NCBI GenBank assembly: GCA_033239125.1
Contig: BSWB01000003.1
Coordinates: forward strand, 36,843,001 to 36,907,000
DNA: 64,000 nucleotides
From: Fagopyrum homotropicum
Taxonomy: Eukaryota; Streptophyta; Magnoliopsida; Caryophyllales; Polygonaceae
Reading direction: 5' to 3'
Shown here in pieces: positions 1 to 10,025 of the stretch (within the stretch, counting starts at the first letter, position 1; every line of letters begins with the position of its first letter). A program made the translations under genes and the position numbers. The notes beneath the pieces are model-generated. The model saw only the letters and a list, made by a program, of their open reading frames with translations. It was not told the DNA's origin and ran no database searches.

Positions 1-79
1 CAAAGTTCTCTTCATGACAATTCAATAATGACAAATCTAACTATCAAAAAAACAAAATGCAGATATTCCAAACCCTTAT

Positions 80-205
80 GCGTAAAGCTTTGACCAAAAG
101 GGGTCTATCCTTGAGAATTTCCTTGAAAAGCTTCTGAGCCTTACTAACCTGACCCGTTATCTCGTAACAAAGAACCCTCAAGAGGTGCCACTCCATGAAC
201 CCAAT
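80..205 (-). pseudogene. Captured TPR-protein fragment
   Basis: In the same frame as the protease fragment upstream, about 42 residues read FMEWHLLRVLCYEITGQ followed by SKAQKLFKEILKDRPLLVKAL. This helix-turn-helix pattern with a G-Q-x-x-K-A-x-x-L-F core is typical of a tetratricopeptide repeat, and resembles my memory of chloroplast TPR proteins of the SLOW GREEN type. Only one repeat is present and there is no independent start. It is joined directly to the protease fragment, so it is a captured exon piece and not a gene. The parent family is inferred. Confidence 0.5.
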
Positions 206-211
206 TGTCTG

Positions 212-451
212 CTTGATTCCAGTAACAACACCCTTCTTCCTCCAATCCAACGACGAAGTCGCATCACAAGACTTAACTGCCTTGTGCTCCATGAGCATGT
301 GCTTCTTATGCATCGGCTTCTTGACCTTAGACAAGTACATAGCCCTGAACTCCTCATTGCTCTTACCAACAAACCTCTTAAGCCCCACAGTGTGACCCCT
401 GAACTCCTCATTGCTCATATTAGCAAACCTGTTAATCCAATGCAATTCCAA
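212..451 (-). pseudogene. Captured papain-like cysteine protease propeptide fragment
   Basis: About 80 residues match the end of the I29 inhibitor propeptide and the first residues of the mature enzyme of plant C1A proteases: NRFANMSNEEFR, then SCDATSSLDWRKKGVVTGIK. The catalytic Cys, His and Asn regions are missing, because after GIK the frame switches to a TPR sequence (80-205) where a protease would continue D-Q-G-x-C-G. The segment encoding SNEEFR occurs twice in a row, a small internal duplication. It cannot encode an active protease. Being minus-strand and open along with the TPR piece, it makes a chimeric frame of about 135 codons. Confidence 0.65.
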
Positions 452-720
452 TACCAGGTCATATACGTATGTTATATCTCAAAATCTGAACATGTAGTTG
501 ATTCCAAGTTTTGTTAGTGCCAAGAAAAAAGTTGTATAAACTCCTGCACATATCCAACTCTCTTATACTAAAGCATAATCAAACTCTAGAATTGAACTCC
601 TCTGTGTAAAAATCACGGCCAAATAGATTGCCAATAGACTACCAAGTACTATGAAAGAGAATTGTCAAAAGGACTTATGATCCAAAAGCATTGCGGCATA
701 TCTATATTCCAACATGTAGT

Positions 721-1125
721 TACTCCTCAATAATGAGTTTAGCATTGATAGCTTGGGCATTCTCCCTGAAATAGATATCATATTTTGACAAGGAAGCAAT
801 AACTTTATTTTTAAATTTACTATATGTTGTTGATGAATATAATGATTAATTAAACAAAGTCATCTTGTGAAAGAGAACCTGTTGATAACTCCTCCAAGAG
901 CTGTTGGGAGGAGAATGTCAGTCTTTTGTCAATATGGAGTCTGGCTCTATCAGTTCTGAGTTGTTGAAACCTTTGAGTACACGAGTTTTCTTCACGTGTT
1001 CCAGAAGGCTAGGAATGTCAAGGCCTTGGCTGTTTTTTTATGGCTCCAGTTATATCACTTACAACAACAATTTTCCCTCGTTCATGGATAAGCTGTGCAG
1101 CCCAGGCACCCACATTGCCGAATCC
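721..1125 (-). pseudogene. Captured glutamate dehydrogenase fragment (two exons, frameshifted)
   Basis: On the minus strand, 1125-879 encodes a Rossmann-type GFGNVGAWAAQLIHERGK, then VVVSDITGAIK, LDIPSLLEHVKKTRVLKGF and ILLPTALGGVINR. This is the NAD(P)-binding domain of plant glutamate dehydrogenase, which interconverts glutamate with 2-oxoglutarate and ammonium. The segment starts after an AG acceptor (1127-1126) and ends at a GT donor (878-877). A second exon resumes at 765 with ENAQAINAKLIIE. Two frameshifts (near IKKQ and at the LTKD/DILLP junction) destroy the frame, and the catalytic N-terminal half is absent. The preserved splice sites show that the fragment came from genomic DNA and not from mRNA. 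Confidence 0.8.
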
Positions 1126-1365
1126 CTTGAAGAGAAAAGAAATGTTTGTCACTTGTGGTGTTGTAAATTGCATAATGTTCAACACAAGCAAGTTCTATAT
1201 GTAAATTTTCATATAGAATGAAAAAAGAATATTGGTTCCTCTTCCAGGTAACTGAAACAAAAACAATGTAACCTCAGGTCCTCCCTGAGTAGAAACGAGA
1301 TGGAACAAGAGACTTACTTGTGAAAAATACAAGGCTTCAAAGAAACCCTATTCGACGCCTGAATC

Positions 1366-1500
1366 CAAATGAATCAACAACAAGCAGAAGCTACTATCCA
1401 AATGAATCAACAACTCCAAATAAATCAGCAATAAACAACAACGCCTGAATCCCTAGTTGAATAAAAAACGGCCAAATGAATCAGCAATAAACAACAACTT
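1366..1500. repeat. Imperfect direct repeats (ccaaatgaatcarcaa)
   Basis: The block ccaaatgaatcaacaa recurs with variations about four times, interleaved with cgcctgaatcc and aataaacaacaac. It looks like a decayed minisatellite inside the putative CACTA element. No coding potential is seen. Confidence 0.5.
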
Positions 1501-3281
1501 CAAAGAAAGCCTATATGAATGCATAAACCTTTTCAGATTCTATTTCAGATAGTTAAAATTTTGAGATTATGCAAACTAGCTTGAAGAATTCTACCTATCC
1601 TTTTATTAAAAACACTAAATGGTGTATATGTAGAAAATTGTGATTTGTCAGAAGATTATGCTTAGAGCATTCGATAATAACCATATCTCACTAACGATAG
1701 TATATTAGTGTGGTGGACAAAAGGTCAAAGATAGATGTGCAAGTGGTATTAGCTATAATGGTGTATATTGGAGATCCCAACCATAGTGAACCCGTCCTCA
1801 TTTGCCATATCTGTGAGCAAAGGCGCTGTTTTGAGACGACTCTAGAAAGTACTCAAATACTATCACATTAAGATTCCATCTTGAATAAGAAAGCATAAGT
1901 GACGGAATCAGAATAGGTCAGCATAATCACTTTTTAGGTAGAAGCTACTGTCATAAAACATAGAGGCTATAAGTGTATGATGTCATTTCTAATTGATTTC
2001 ACATTTAAAATTGGTGTTCTAGAGACGTTTGGGTTTCCCACTTGACAAACTAGCAAAGACTAGAGTGCACCTATCTGATTACCAACAAAAACCATGAAAA
2101 TGCCGGATTCAACTTTGGCCTAGAACTGTCAAACAGGTCAGGTTCAGATCGGGTCACCTCGGATTCAAGTCATTACAGATTAGGTCGTTTCATGTCACAT
2201 TTGGAAAATGCTAACTTAAACCAAAATTTCTCTGGTACGGTTTAATACGACGGCTTCATGACGCTATTTTGATTTTACTTTTATTATGGACTATTTTAGT
2301 TTGTTTGGTAAAATAATACCCAAATAATCAATAACCATAGAATTAAAACATGATAATACTAATACAATGTCCAATTGACATATAAAATAACATGTCAGTC
2401 TTTTAGCACAAATGTAGATATTCAAGATTAAACGATATGTAATGTATTTTATATACCGAAGTTGACACTGACTACAAAAAAAAGGCGGGATTGAGGCATT
2501 AGTCCATACCATCACCAATATGCAAATTTACTCAAGGATCCTCGAACCAATAGTCACTTCTAGAAAGAACTCCTTAGACACCTACAAGGAGGAAATTCTT
2601 TAATTAGTTAACTATAGATTCTACAATGAAATACCAATCGAATATGCTCTATAGTAAGAGGTGTGACATTTACTCACCTTTTAACATAACCTGCTTCACC
2701 GACAGCCTGGAAGTAGTAGGTGCAGACATTTAGAAGAGAATAGAACATGAAATCAATAAACAGATATTAAGGACAGGGAGAAGATAATGGCTAAAGTTAG
2801 AAGAATAACAGTGAACATAAACTATATATAGCCACAACTTCAAACTCATACCAAAAAAACCAATATTCATATTGTTTATATATATTTAAGTTAACTTGAG
2901 TAATATAACAATGTAAAATACAAATAAGAAATAAAAATTCAAATTGGAATACATAAATCGGAGTAACAAGGATGGAAACATTCAAATGAAAATAAGAATA
3001 TCCTATAGCATGGTTCATATGCAGTTTCGAAACAAATACCACACAACAGCTACCAGTAAAGGGAGTCACTGACCCATACAAAAATATATAGTAGAAGATC
3101 ATCAATGTATATACAAATAAACAGCATACCCTCCTTGAAACAATATCAACATATATTTTCATGCTTTCATTAAGCTTGCATATAAGTGTATCACCTTCAT
3201 CGAGATCTTCTACATCAGATTCACATTTGTGCGAAACCAACAAGAGTTGACCATACCCGGATCCAGCATTAAGAAAGAGCA
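1501..3281. other. Interior of the CACTA element, no recognised gene
   Basis: AT-rich DNA. A minus-strand frame from 3285 begins MMLFLNAGSGYGQLLLV and runs through an acidic stretch before a plausible GT donor near 3131. It could be another captured exon, but I do not recognise a family. The rest has no open frame I trust. Confidence 0.4.
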
Positions 3282-3846
3282 TCATTTGTGTTCGTAAATT
3301 TTCAGATGTTTAAGAATCTTGTACACCTGCAAGACAATCAAAACAAGGGCATAAATACACAACAGCTATGTTTCATACTGATTTTGTTGATCTTAAAAGA
3401 TGCTATATAGTATATACCTTCTCTTTAGCTCTTGGTGTGCCTGAATGCAACAAACTCATCAATGGCGGAATTGCATCTTTCTTAATCAACATGTTACAAA
3501 ACCTGTTACTATTCAAACAGAGATGACAAAGCGCCGAAACTACAAACTCTTTCCCTTTGTCCGAACCCAACTCAAACGCTTCAACCAAGACCGAGATTCC
3601 TCTAGCCTCGGCAATTGCAGCTCTTCCTTCTTGGATAGTAGCAAGATTTTCCAAAAGGGAAATAGTAGTTCTATCAGCCACACCAAAACTCGGCTCCATC
3701 AACTTAAGTAGAGGTTCAACAAACTTAGCCTTCACAATCATCGCCTTGTTTTTACAATTTGTTGACAAATTTAGTAGAGCTATAAGTGCATCTTAATTAC
3801 CTAATTGTGTCTCATTCTTTAACAGCGCACCCAAAGGAGTAATAGC
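3282..3846 (-). pseudogene. Captured ARM-repeat (U-box/PUB-like) protein fragment
   Basis: Exon-like segment 3846-3418 encodes armadillo repeats: TPLGALLKNETQLG, DALIALLNLSTNCKNKAM, LLKLMEP, TISLLENLATIQEGRAAI, ALCHLCLNSNRF, then PLMSLLHSGTPRAKEK. A GT donor follows (3417-3416), and an AG acceptor (3328-3327) leads to a short last exon (3326-3282) ending VYKILKHLKIYEHK and a stop. This is the C-terminal end typical of plant ARM-only or U-box ARM proteins, which act as protein-interaction or ubiquitin-ligase scaffolds. An in-frame TAA at 3795-3793 interrupts the first repeat. The 5' side is fused to a cyclophilin fragment. No U-box is present. Confidence 0.75.
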
Positions 3847-3856
3847 GAAGAGAAAC

Positions 3857-4027
3857 CTTGTCATGGAGAGGGAGACCGGAATTGGGGCCAATCCCCTTCT
3901 CACCCGTACTGAGAGCTCTGAAATTCTCAGCGGTCTTGGAAACGATGTCGTTGAAGAGCTCAATCACTATTCTGCCTTCCAATTCACTTCCAACGGTGAT
4001 GTCCAGGAAACATCTGGAGTTCATCAT
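3857..4027 (-). pseudogene. Captured first exon of cyclophilin-40
   Basis: From a Met at 4027 the frame encodes NSRCFLDITVGSELEGRIV, then IELFNDIVSKTAENFRAL and TGEKGIGPNSGLPLH, the N-terminal beta strands of a peptidyl-prolyl isomerase. The spacing and the GEKGIGPN motif fit the CYP40 subfamily (cyclophilin plus TPR, an Hsp90 co-chaperone) better than small cyclophilins. After PLHDK a former splice donor (AAG|GT) is read through straight into the ARM fragment. The active-site Arg/Phe region and TPRs are absent. The open frame continues upstream to 4186. Confidence 0.75.
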
Positions 4028-4230
4028 CCTTGAAGGGTATGTAGCAATGGCGGATGGATGCAAACATACAAAAACACTAATCCACAATCTGAGAAGAGTG
4101 AAGTGCCGAAGGAAAATCGCCTGCTCGCAGTCGAAGGAGAGGGAAAATCGATGGTTAGGGCTGGGCAAATGTAACTGCGCGCACAACTGCCTTATTAGGA
4201 CTTAAAACGACACCGTTCAATTAGGAAGGT

Positions 4231-4457
4231 TTACCACGGTTATTTTATAACCGGGGTCCAAAATCGTTTTGTCACCACGGTTAAGTAATATAACCGGGGC
4301 CCAAAATTTTAATACCCCAGTTAAGTCATATAACCGGGGTCTACAATATTTTAAAAAAAAAGAAAAATCAATTAACCTCGGTTATACATATAACCGTGGT
4401 CCGAAAATACTTTTGATCACGGTTCTTGCAAACCGCTCCAACATAAGCGAGGTCTAG
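4231..4457. repeat. CACTA subterminal palindromic repeats
   Basis: Five spaced units have the form ACCACGGTTA - short loop - TAACCGGGGTC, at about 4231-4257, 4277-4305, 4314-4342, 4374-4401 and a decayed one at 4417-4457. Such clustered inverted motifs near the ends are where CACTA transposases bind in En/Spm-type elements. They support a transposon terminus at 4477. Confidence 0.7.
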
Positions 4458-4477
4458 GGGTTTATTTTGTACTAGAG

Positions 4478-5039
4478 GTCTTAGGGTGAAAAATCCCCAA
4501 ATCATGCTAGAATTGTATTGTTCTTATATTGTATTTATGATGTGAAGGGAAACTAAGCATGCTAGTAGCATATATAAGGGATCGAATCTACTTGTTGTTC
4601 ATTCATATTAGATTTATGTTGAATGTCAGGTGTTAGACTATCACTAGTTTAAATTGTTCTCCTAACACATTGTATATTTCCAAGCATGAATGAATGATGT
4701 TTAGATTAATCATCCAAGTTGAGACTTAATATGAGGATGATTATGCAATGTTGAGATTCTTATTATGCTAGAGTAGGGAGGTTATGGCCGAAAGGATTAT
4801 CATCCTACTTGCGATGTTATTGTCCAAATTATGATAATATTGGATAATGTAAGAAAATAACAAACACCATGTGATGTTTTTGTTGTCTAGTATCATCATA
4901 ATTGTTACCGAGCTTGATCAACTAGTATGGAAATAACAAACACCATCTGATGCATATTAGTTAACATAAAGCCATATGTTGTGACAAACACCATGTGCAA
5001 GATCAATGAAAGAATGTCTGAGTACGGATTTCTATCCAC
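4478..5039 (+). mobile_element. LTR fragment related to the CRM-like element
   Basis: This stretch matches, in opposite orientation, the flank at about 37547-38000: the same order of aatcatgctaga, atgatrtgaagg, agcatgctagtagcatata and repeated cacatggtgtttg blocks (near 4862, 4929 and 4986). It therefore looks like a piece of the same LTR family, plus-oriented here. The CACTA element appears to sit in or beside it. No open frame. Confidence 0.5.
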
Positions 5040-6491
5040 CCTAAGGTCAAGGACATCATGGAAGATATCTATATTGGTAAAGATATAAGTTCCGAGGTCG
5101 ATTTATGTTGGAGAAAGAAGAATTGAAGAACCTTGTGAAGATCTTTAATGTTGGATACCATTTTATGATGAACTTTGAGAATTCCCATTTTATACCATCG
5201 TCTCTTTGGATTTGGACAATCATATCAACTGTAAAGTTGTAGATCTTCGAAAGGGCTTTAAAAGTTGTACTCATGGGTCTCGTGGTTCCAACCAAAGCAA
5301 GATGACATTAAATTTTACTTGAAAAGCTAGAGAGGAGAAATATGGGTTATGTGTTAATGCAAATACGATTTATCTGTTATTACTATATGTTGTGTAAGTC
5401 GCATACACTTTAGCCTTAAACCTTATATCTCTCATGAGACGTCGAATCATATTTTATCCTATCATATCTTATGAAGTATGGGTGGAGCTTCTTATTTCCA
5501 CCCTAGGGTTTGATCTTATCATTATATATAGACCTTTCTAAGTCAGATTAGAGGTATCCAGCTATAGAGCGGAGGACGTTCAAGGTTTCAAGGCTCCAAC
5601 TCCGCACCGCGACACAATATAGTTAGATTTCTCCTTCATTTGCTCTATAAGTACTTTTCAGCTTTAATATTTATGAAATACTCTTCTTTTATTATATCTG
5701 GATGTTTCTTCTTGATCTAAGGGTTGAATGATCCTTATAATGGTTTCATTTATTATTATATATACGTTTGTGATTTGAGATTGTGATATTATTTCTTTTC
5801 AAAACACTTTGCTTTCACCTCTTATTTACCTTCAAAAGAAGTGACACTTATAATTGGTTTAGATAAAATAACTAAAGAGCCAAAAACGAATGTTGTTTTA
5901 TTGGATTTATTGAAAATAACTTAGTTTGGAGAGTAACGTTTTACTTGTACCTTGAGGATTTATGATTATCGTAGAAGTTCCGATCTTTGTACCTTTTCTA
6001 ACTGATAGGCAAAATGTGAAGATTTTTCTTGGTCTTTTAAGGGTTTATAAGTTCTGAAATGGATTTCCTACAATTTTAGTGGGGATTCCTTTTTCCTTAG
6101 ATCGTCTCATATAGATGAGTTGGAAAGCATGGTCTTTGTTTGTTAATGTCAAAGACTATTTTAGATGGTTACCTACAATTTTCATAAATCAATGTTCATA
6201 AGTCTCATATATGTTATATTACTTTAATTCATTGTAGTGGGGATTCGATTTTCCCTAGATCGTCTCCCTCTTTATTCTTATCAACTACAATCATTGCTTT
6301 GTTGCTCTCTTAACGTTTCAAAGATATATTTTCCATATCCCTTTCCCTTCTCTTCTCCCTAAACTTAGTGTAATTACTATCACATATATCCAAATAGACG
6401 CGGTCTTTGCGAATTCTATACCGGAATATACTACATCCAATCTCGTATCCTTATGGGTGAGATTGTTGTAAGGTTTAAAAATTCCACATCA
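5040..6491 (+). mobile_element. Degraded 5' LTR-like copy of the old Athila-like element
   Basis: It shares ordered, same-strand blocks with 16954-18552, for example ggtttagataaaataa, ttattggatttattgaaaa, gatggttacctaca and tctcgtatcctt, so the two are taken as the 5' and 3' LTRs of one old element. The right edge is placed at 6491 (CA) because AGTTTTTGG follows, as at the LTR/PBS boundary of Athila B. The left edge is uncertain by several hundred bases. Confidence 0.5.
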
Positions 6492-7344
6492 AGTTTTTGG
6501 TGCCCCATCCTTAAACCTTACTCATCCTCAAGTAAGATCATGACATACAGAACGCTATATGCAAATAAGGCCTTAACTAGAAAGAAGAATAATTTTCAAA
6601 CCATATCATTATAGCATCAATTACTGTCAAAGGAAGAAAGATGAATCATAACTCTCCAGACCGCTCAAAGGATAATGTGTTTCACTCATTCTCACATGAT
6701 GTGTTTAGGCAGATAACAATAATCACTCAAAACCAACAACCATGCAAAAATCTTAACATAGGTTTGTCAAGACGTTCTTAATCTCCATCACCAATCAAAT
6801 GAAATCGACATAAAGATTGTGAATCATGAGGTATTTTAAATAGGGTGTAACAGGTTTATGAGACAAAGGCAAAACAATGTAGGTGAGGTAAAAAACAAGA
6901 TAAATGGCTTATAATAACTGGGGCATTGAATCGTGCAATACTAGAACCACTTCAACATTTCACCACTGAGGATCAAACACACACTAGATTGGTTGCACTA
7001 TTTCAGGAGCTCATAACACTTGACTTTTAAGCTTTTTAAAACTCTCTTTAATGATAAAAACTATAAATCTTCACTTTCAACTCAATACTTACTTATTTGT
7101 AGTGGCAAAGATAGGGAGACCGTTTTTCGTTCCTTTTACCAACCAAGAAAAGATCTTCATAAGCATAATACTTTCCAAACTTGCGCACTTATTCTTGAAA
7201 ACATTCACACTTCTTCGGGGGAATACCCCATACTTGATTTTTTTTTATCATTAATTTCTTCATGACAACCATGGATAAGGTCAAATGAGGCTATATCACG
7301 ACCGTGAGGGATTTTTTTAGGGGCGCCAAAGAAGGGAAAAATTA
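6492..7344. other. Rearranged leader region, no gene
   Basis: After the PBS-like AGTTTTTGGTGCC the sequence turns into ccccatccttaaacc...ctcaagtaag, which resembles the inverted complement of the PPT-proximal 3' region of this superfamily. A second ccccatacttg occurs at about 7227. The stretch is probably a joined or inverted fragment. Short open frames here show no recognisable domain. Confidence 0.4.
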
Positions 7345-8309
7345 AGGCAATAAGTGACAATCTTCTCATATTTAATCGAGGAAATTTGGAAGTCTTTATG
7401 GGCGATTTATACATCTATGGAGGATCCTTCGATGAGTACTTAGCTAATCTCACCAAATTACTTGAGCTATACGTTGAGTCAAATCTTGCAGTCAATTGAA
7501 AGAAGTGTCATTTCATTGTCAAGAAAGAGATTGTGCTTGGACATCTAGTCTCACAAAGAGGAATTAAAGTCGATAAAGCTAAGGTAGAGCTTATCGAAAA
7601 GCTACCACCACCCTTCTTTGTGAAAGGAATAAGAAGTTTCCTTGGTCATGTTGGTTCTATCGACGCTTCATTCAAGATTTTTCTAAAATAACCAAACCAT
7701 TGACCAAATTACTTCTTAAAGATGTTGCTTTTTAGTTCACACTGGAATATCGTGAACCTTTCAAAAAGATGAAGGAAGCACTAGTGACTCCCCATCATAC
7801 AAGTGCACGATTAAAATCTCCCTTTTGAAATCATGAGTGATGTCAGTGACTATGCAGTTGGTTATGTTTTAGGACAAAGGACATTCAAGAAGCTTCATGA
7901 CATATACTATGACAACAAAACACTGGATCATGCGGAAATGAACTATGCCACAACTGAAAAAGAGCTCATTGCCATCGTCTATGACTTTGACAAATTTAGT
8001 TCCTATTTAGTTGGTTCAAAAGTTATTGTTTATACTGACCATGATGATATTAGGTACTTCATCACCAAGAAAGATGCAAAGTCAAGGCTTATTCAATGGA
8101 TATTGTTGCTTCAAGAGTATGACCTTGAAGTGCGAGACAAGAAAGGAATTGAAAATCTAGATGATGATCATCTATCTCATCTCTCACTTTTTGCTCATTC
8201 AGATCCTTCCATGGTATGGAGATATTGTGAACTCTTTAAATTTGAGACGTGTTTCGAAATCTCCGTAATAGAATACAAAATGACATGGTATGGAGATATT
8301 GTGAACTTC
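7345..8309 (+). pseudogene. Athila-like reverse transcriptase C-terminus and RNase H (degraded)
   Basis: The plus strand encodes the palm of a Ty3/gypsy reverse transcriptase, with the catalytic box as FMGD where FMDD is expected, then KKCHFIVKKEIVLGHL and SFLGHV. RNase H follows at 7833-8181 (DYAVGYVLGQR, YATTEKELIAIVY, VIVYTDHDDIRYF, DHLSHLS). Stops and small frameshifts at about 7498, 7690 and 7735 inactivate it. The N-terminal RT, protease and gag are absent. These domains copied the element RNA and degraded the RNA strand. The closest match in the window is the same region of Athila A (33890-34480). The frame continues into integrase across a MITE. Confidence 0.8.
8210..8307. repeat. 24-bp perfect direct repeat flanking 50 bp
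   Basis: catggtatggagatattgtg plus aact occurs at 8210-8233 and again at 8284-8307. The identity is striking in an otherwise decayed element and suggests a fairly recent local duplication or filler-DNA repair event. Confidence 0.6.
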
Positions 8310-8312
8310 TTA

Positions 8313-8684
8313 GGTTGTGTTTGGTAGGATATGGAGGTTATTTTGAAGATTAATCTAGAATGAATTTAAAGGGGCCAAATTTTATGTGGGATTTATTAAG
8401 GATTATTTGATGTAAAATAATCTACGTCAGGTTGATTGGTTGAAGATTTTTAATGGGTTTAATTGATACATATTTATAAATTTGAGTGAAATCCTAATTC
8501 ATGGTTGGAAATTAATCTCCTTTAACCTTGGTAATATGAGGTTATTTTTTGACCATTTTTATTATCAATTAACCCTTGATATAATCTTCTTCATAATCTT
8601 CATCTTCATCCAAACACTTACATAAATTAATCTCTTAAATTTAAATCTAAATTAACCTTCTTTAATCCCCAACCAAACACATCC
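8313..8684. mobile_element. PIF/Harbinger-type MITE, TSD TTA
   Basis: A 372-bp element starts GGTTGTGTTTGGT and ends with the near-complement ACCAAACACATCC. It is flanked by TTA at 8310-8312 and 8685-8687. A 3-bp TTA duplication and GG..GTTTGGT termini are typical of PIF/Harbinger (Tourist-like) MITEs. It has no coding capacity. It splits the RNase H-integrase part of the host element, and reading from one TTA to the other keeps the frame open. Confidence 0.85.
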
Positions 8685-8687
8685 TTA

Positions 8688-9159
8688 GTGTGTAATGAGT
8701 TACCTCTGGAACTCACATATCATCAAAAGAAAAGGTTTTACAATAACATCAACTTCTATTATTGGGATGAGCCTTTTCTCTACAACAGAGATGAAGACGG
8801 GATGTACCGGAGGTGTGTGTCAGAAGAAGAACAACCGAGGATCATTAGCCATTTCCAATCCCATCTTGCTGGCGTTCATGCCGGCACCAGAAAGACGATT
8901 ACAAAAATCCTTCAGTGTGGTTTCTTTTGACCTAGTATGTTTAAGGATGTGCGCATATTTTTTGTTGCTTGTGATTATTGTCAAACAACATATAACATAT
9001 CAAGGAGGAATGAGATATCATTGAACAATATTCTAGATATAGAGTTGTCCGGTTGTTGGGGAATCAACTTCATGGGACCATTCCCTTCTTCCGGACGCTA
9101 CAACTACATTCTTATTGTTGTTGATTATGTGTCTAAGTGGGTAGAGGAAACTACAACAC
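8688..9159 (+). pseudogene. Athila-like integrase, N-terminal part
   Basis: It encodes the zinc-binding H2C2 module (RCVSEEEQPRIISHFQSH, then CDYCQTTYNISRRNE) and the start of the catalytic core with the first Asp (INFMGPFPSSGRYNYIL, VVDYVSKWVE). Integrase inserted the DNA copy into the chromosome. There is a frame change near 8930 (FF stop / MFKDVRIFF). The domain breaks off at 9159 where a solo LTR is inserted, and continues at 10770. Confidence 0.8.
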
Positions 9160-9480
9160 TGATGACATGAATTATATACCATCATATTCATGTATTATAC
9201 GAGTTTATCACCTTAATTTTACATGCATTTGATGAGGATTGTATGACTTTTAGTCCATATATATATATATTTCGAGAATAGAGGTCTACACACGTTTATT
9301 TGTGAAATTGTAGGTAAAAGGTGGAGATTTTGTGTGAAAATGGAGCATTATGGAGCATGACATTATTAAGGATCAGGAAGGGAGCTAAAAGATAGAAGAA
9401 GATATGAGAAAAGATCACAAGAAAAGATAGAAGTTGGAACTAAAAGATAGCACAACATCATAAGCAAAAATTGGGTCAAT

Positions 9481-9548
9481 ATATATAAAGATCGGTCGAT
9501 TTCCCTTATAGATTATCTGATTTTTATCTTATATAATCCGATTGGTTG
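9481..9548 (+). repeat. CGGTCG-core motif site 1 in the solo LTR
   Basis: Contains GATCGGTCGATT and, about 40 bp on, the half-site AATCCGATT. It lies 320-390 bp from the LTR start, as does the corresponding motif cluster in Athila B. Confidence 0.6.
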
Positions 9549-10025
9549 TAGGATTGTAACCATAAGATCACATCTCATACCCTATAAAAGGAGGACGTCT
9601 TACCACCTTCAAAATCATCTAATACCACAGAGTATACAATCGGAGCCTTGAGAAGAGCATTCGAAGTTGAAGATCGAAGGAAGCTTTGAAGTCATAGTCC
9701 AAGAAGAGAGTTCTTGGAAATTTTGTGAGTTTGTTAGTTATATTCTGTCATTGTGATCGTGATTTGGAGTTGCTTTTGAGTTGTTCTTTGAGTTTTTGAA
9801 GGATTAAGCATTGTTCATACGTTCTTGGTTTGGTTTTATTCAAGATTCAAAGTTTTCTCAAAGTTCCTTACTTTCTTGATTTAATATCTCCTTTAATTTT
9901 GGTAATGTGTATTCTTGGCTAAAACCCTTGTGATTCTAGGGTGATTGGTTGATGATTGTGGTTGAGAGGATGATAGAATGACCTTTATAAATAGATTGGA
10001 CCTTGAGAGCTGAGATTTACCATCG

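Larger units (their letters stand above)
1..4477. mobile_element. CACTA-type DNA transposon (right part) loaded with captured gene fragments
   Basis: The right edge ends in TATTTTGTACTAGAG (4463-4477), which reads on the other strand as a CACTA-type terminus (CTCTAGTACAAAATA) with one change from CACTAGTACAAAA. Just inside it lies an array of palindromic subterminal repeats (4231-4457), the usual architecture of plant CACTA (En/Spm) elements. The interior holds pieces of at least five unrelated host genes, all on the minus strand, with intron remnants and premature stops. No transposase frame is visible, so it would be non-autonomous. The left terminus lies outside the window. Plant CACTA elements such as soybean Tgm-Express and Ipomoea Tpn1-family members are known to capture genes. 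A Helitron is the main alternative, but I see no 3' CTRR plus hairpin in the right orientation. Confidence 0.6.

Noticed and set aside
2797..3285. Minus-strand frame MMLFLNAGSGYG... as a gene
   Set aside because: The later part is hydrophobic AT-rich translation past a likely splice donor, and no family is recognised.
1..4477. Helitron as carrier of the captured genes
   Set aside because: Uniform orientation would fit, but the visible right end has CACTA-like terminal and subterminal repeats. The left end is unseen, so this remains a secondary option.
7313..7336. ggggcgcca as a second PBS
   Set aside because: It matches only about nine bases of the Athila PBS, is not preceded by an LTR end, and lies directly before RT coding sequence.
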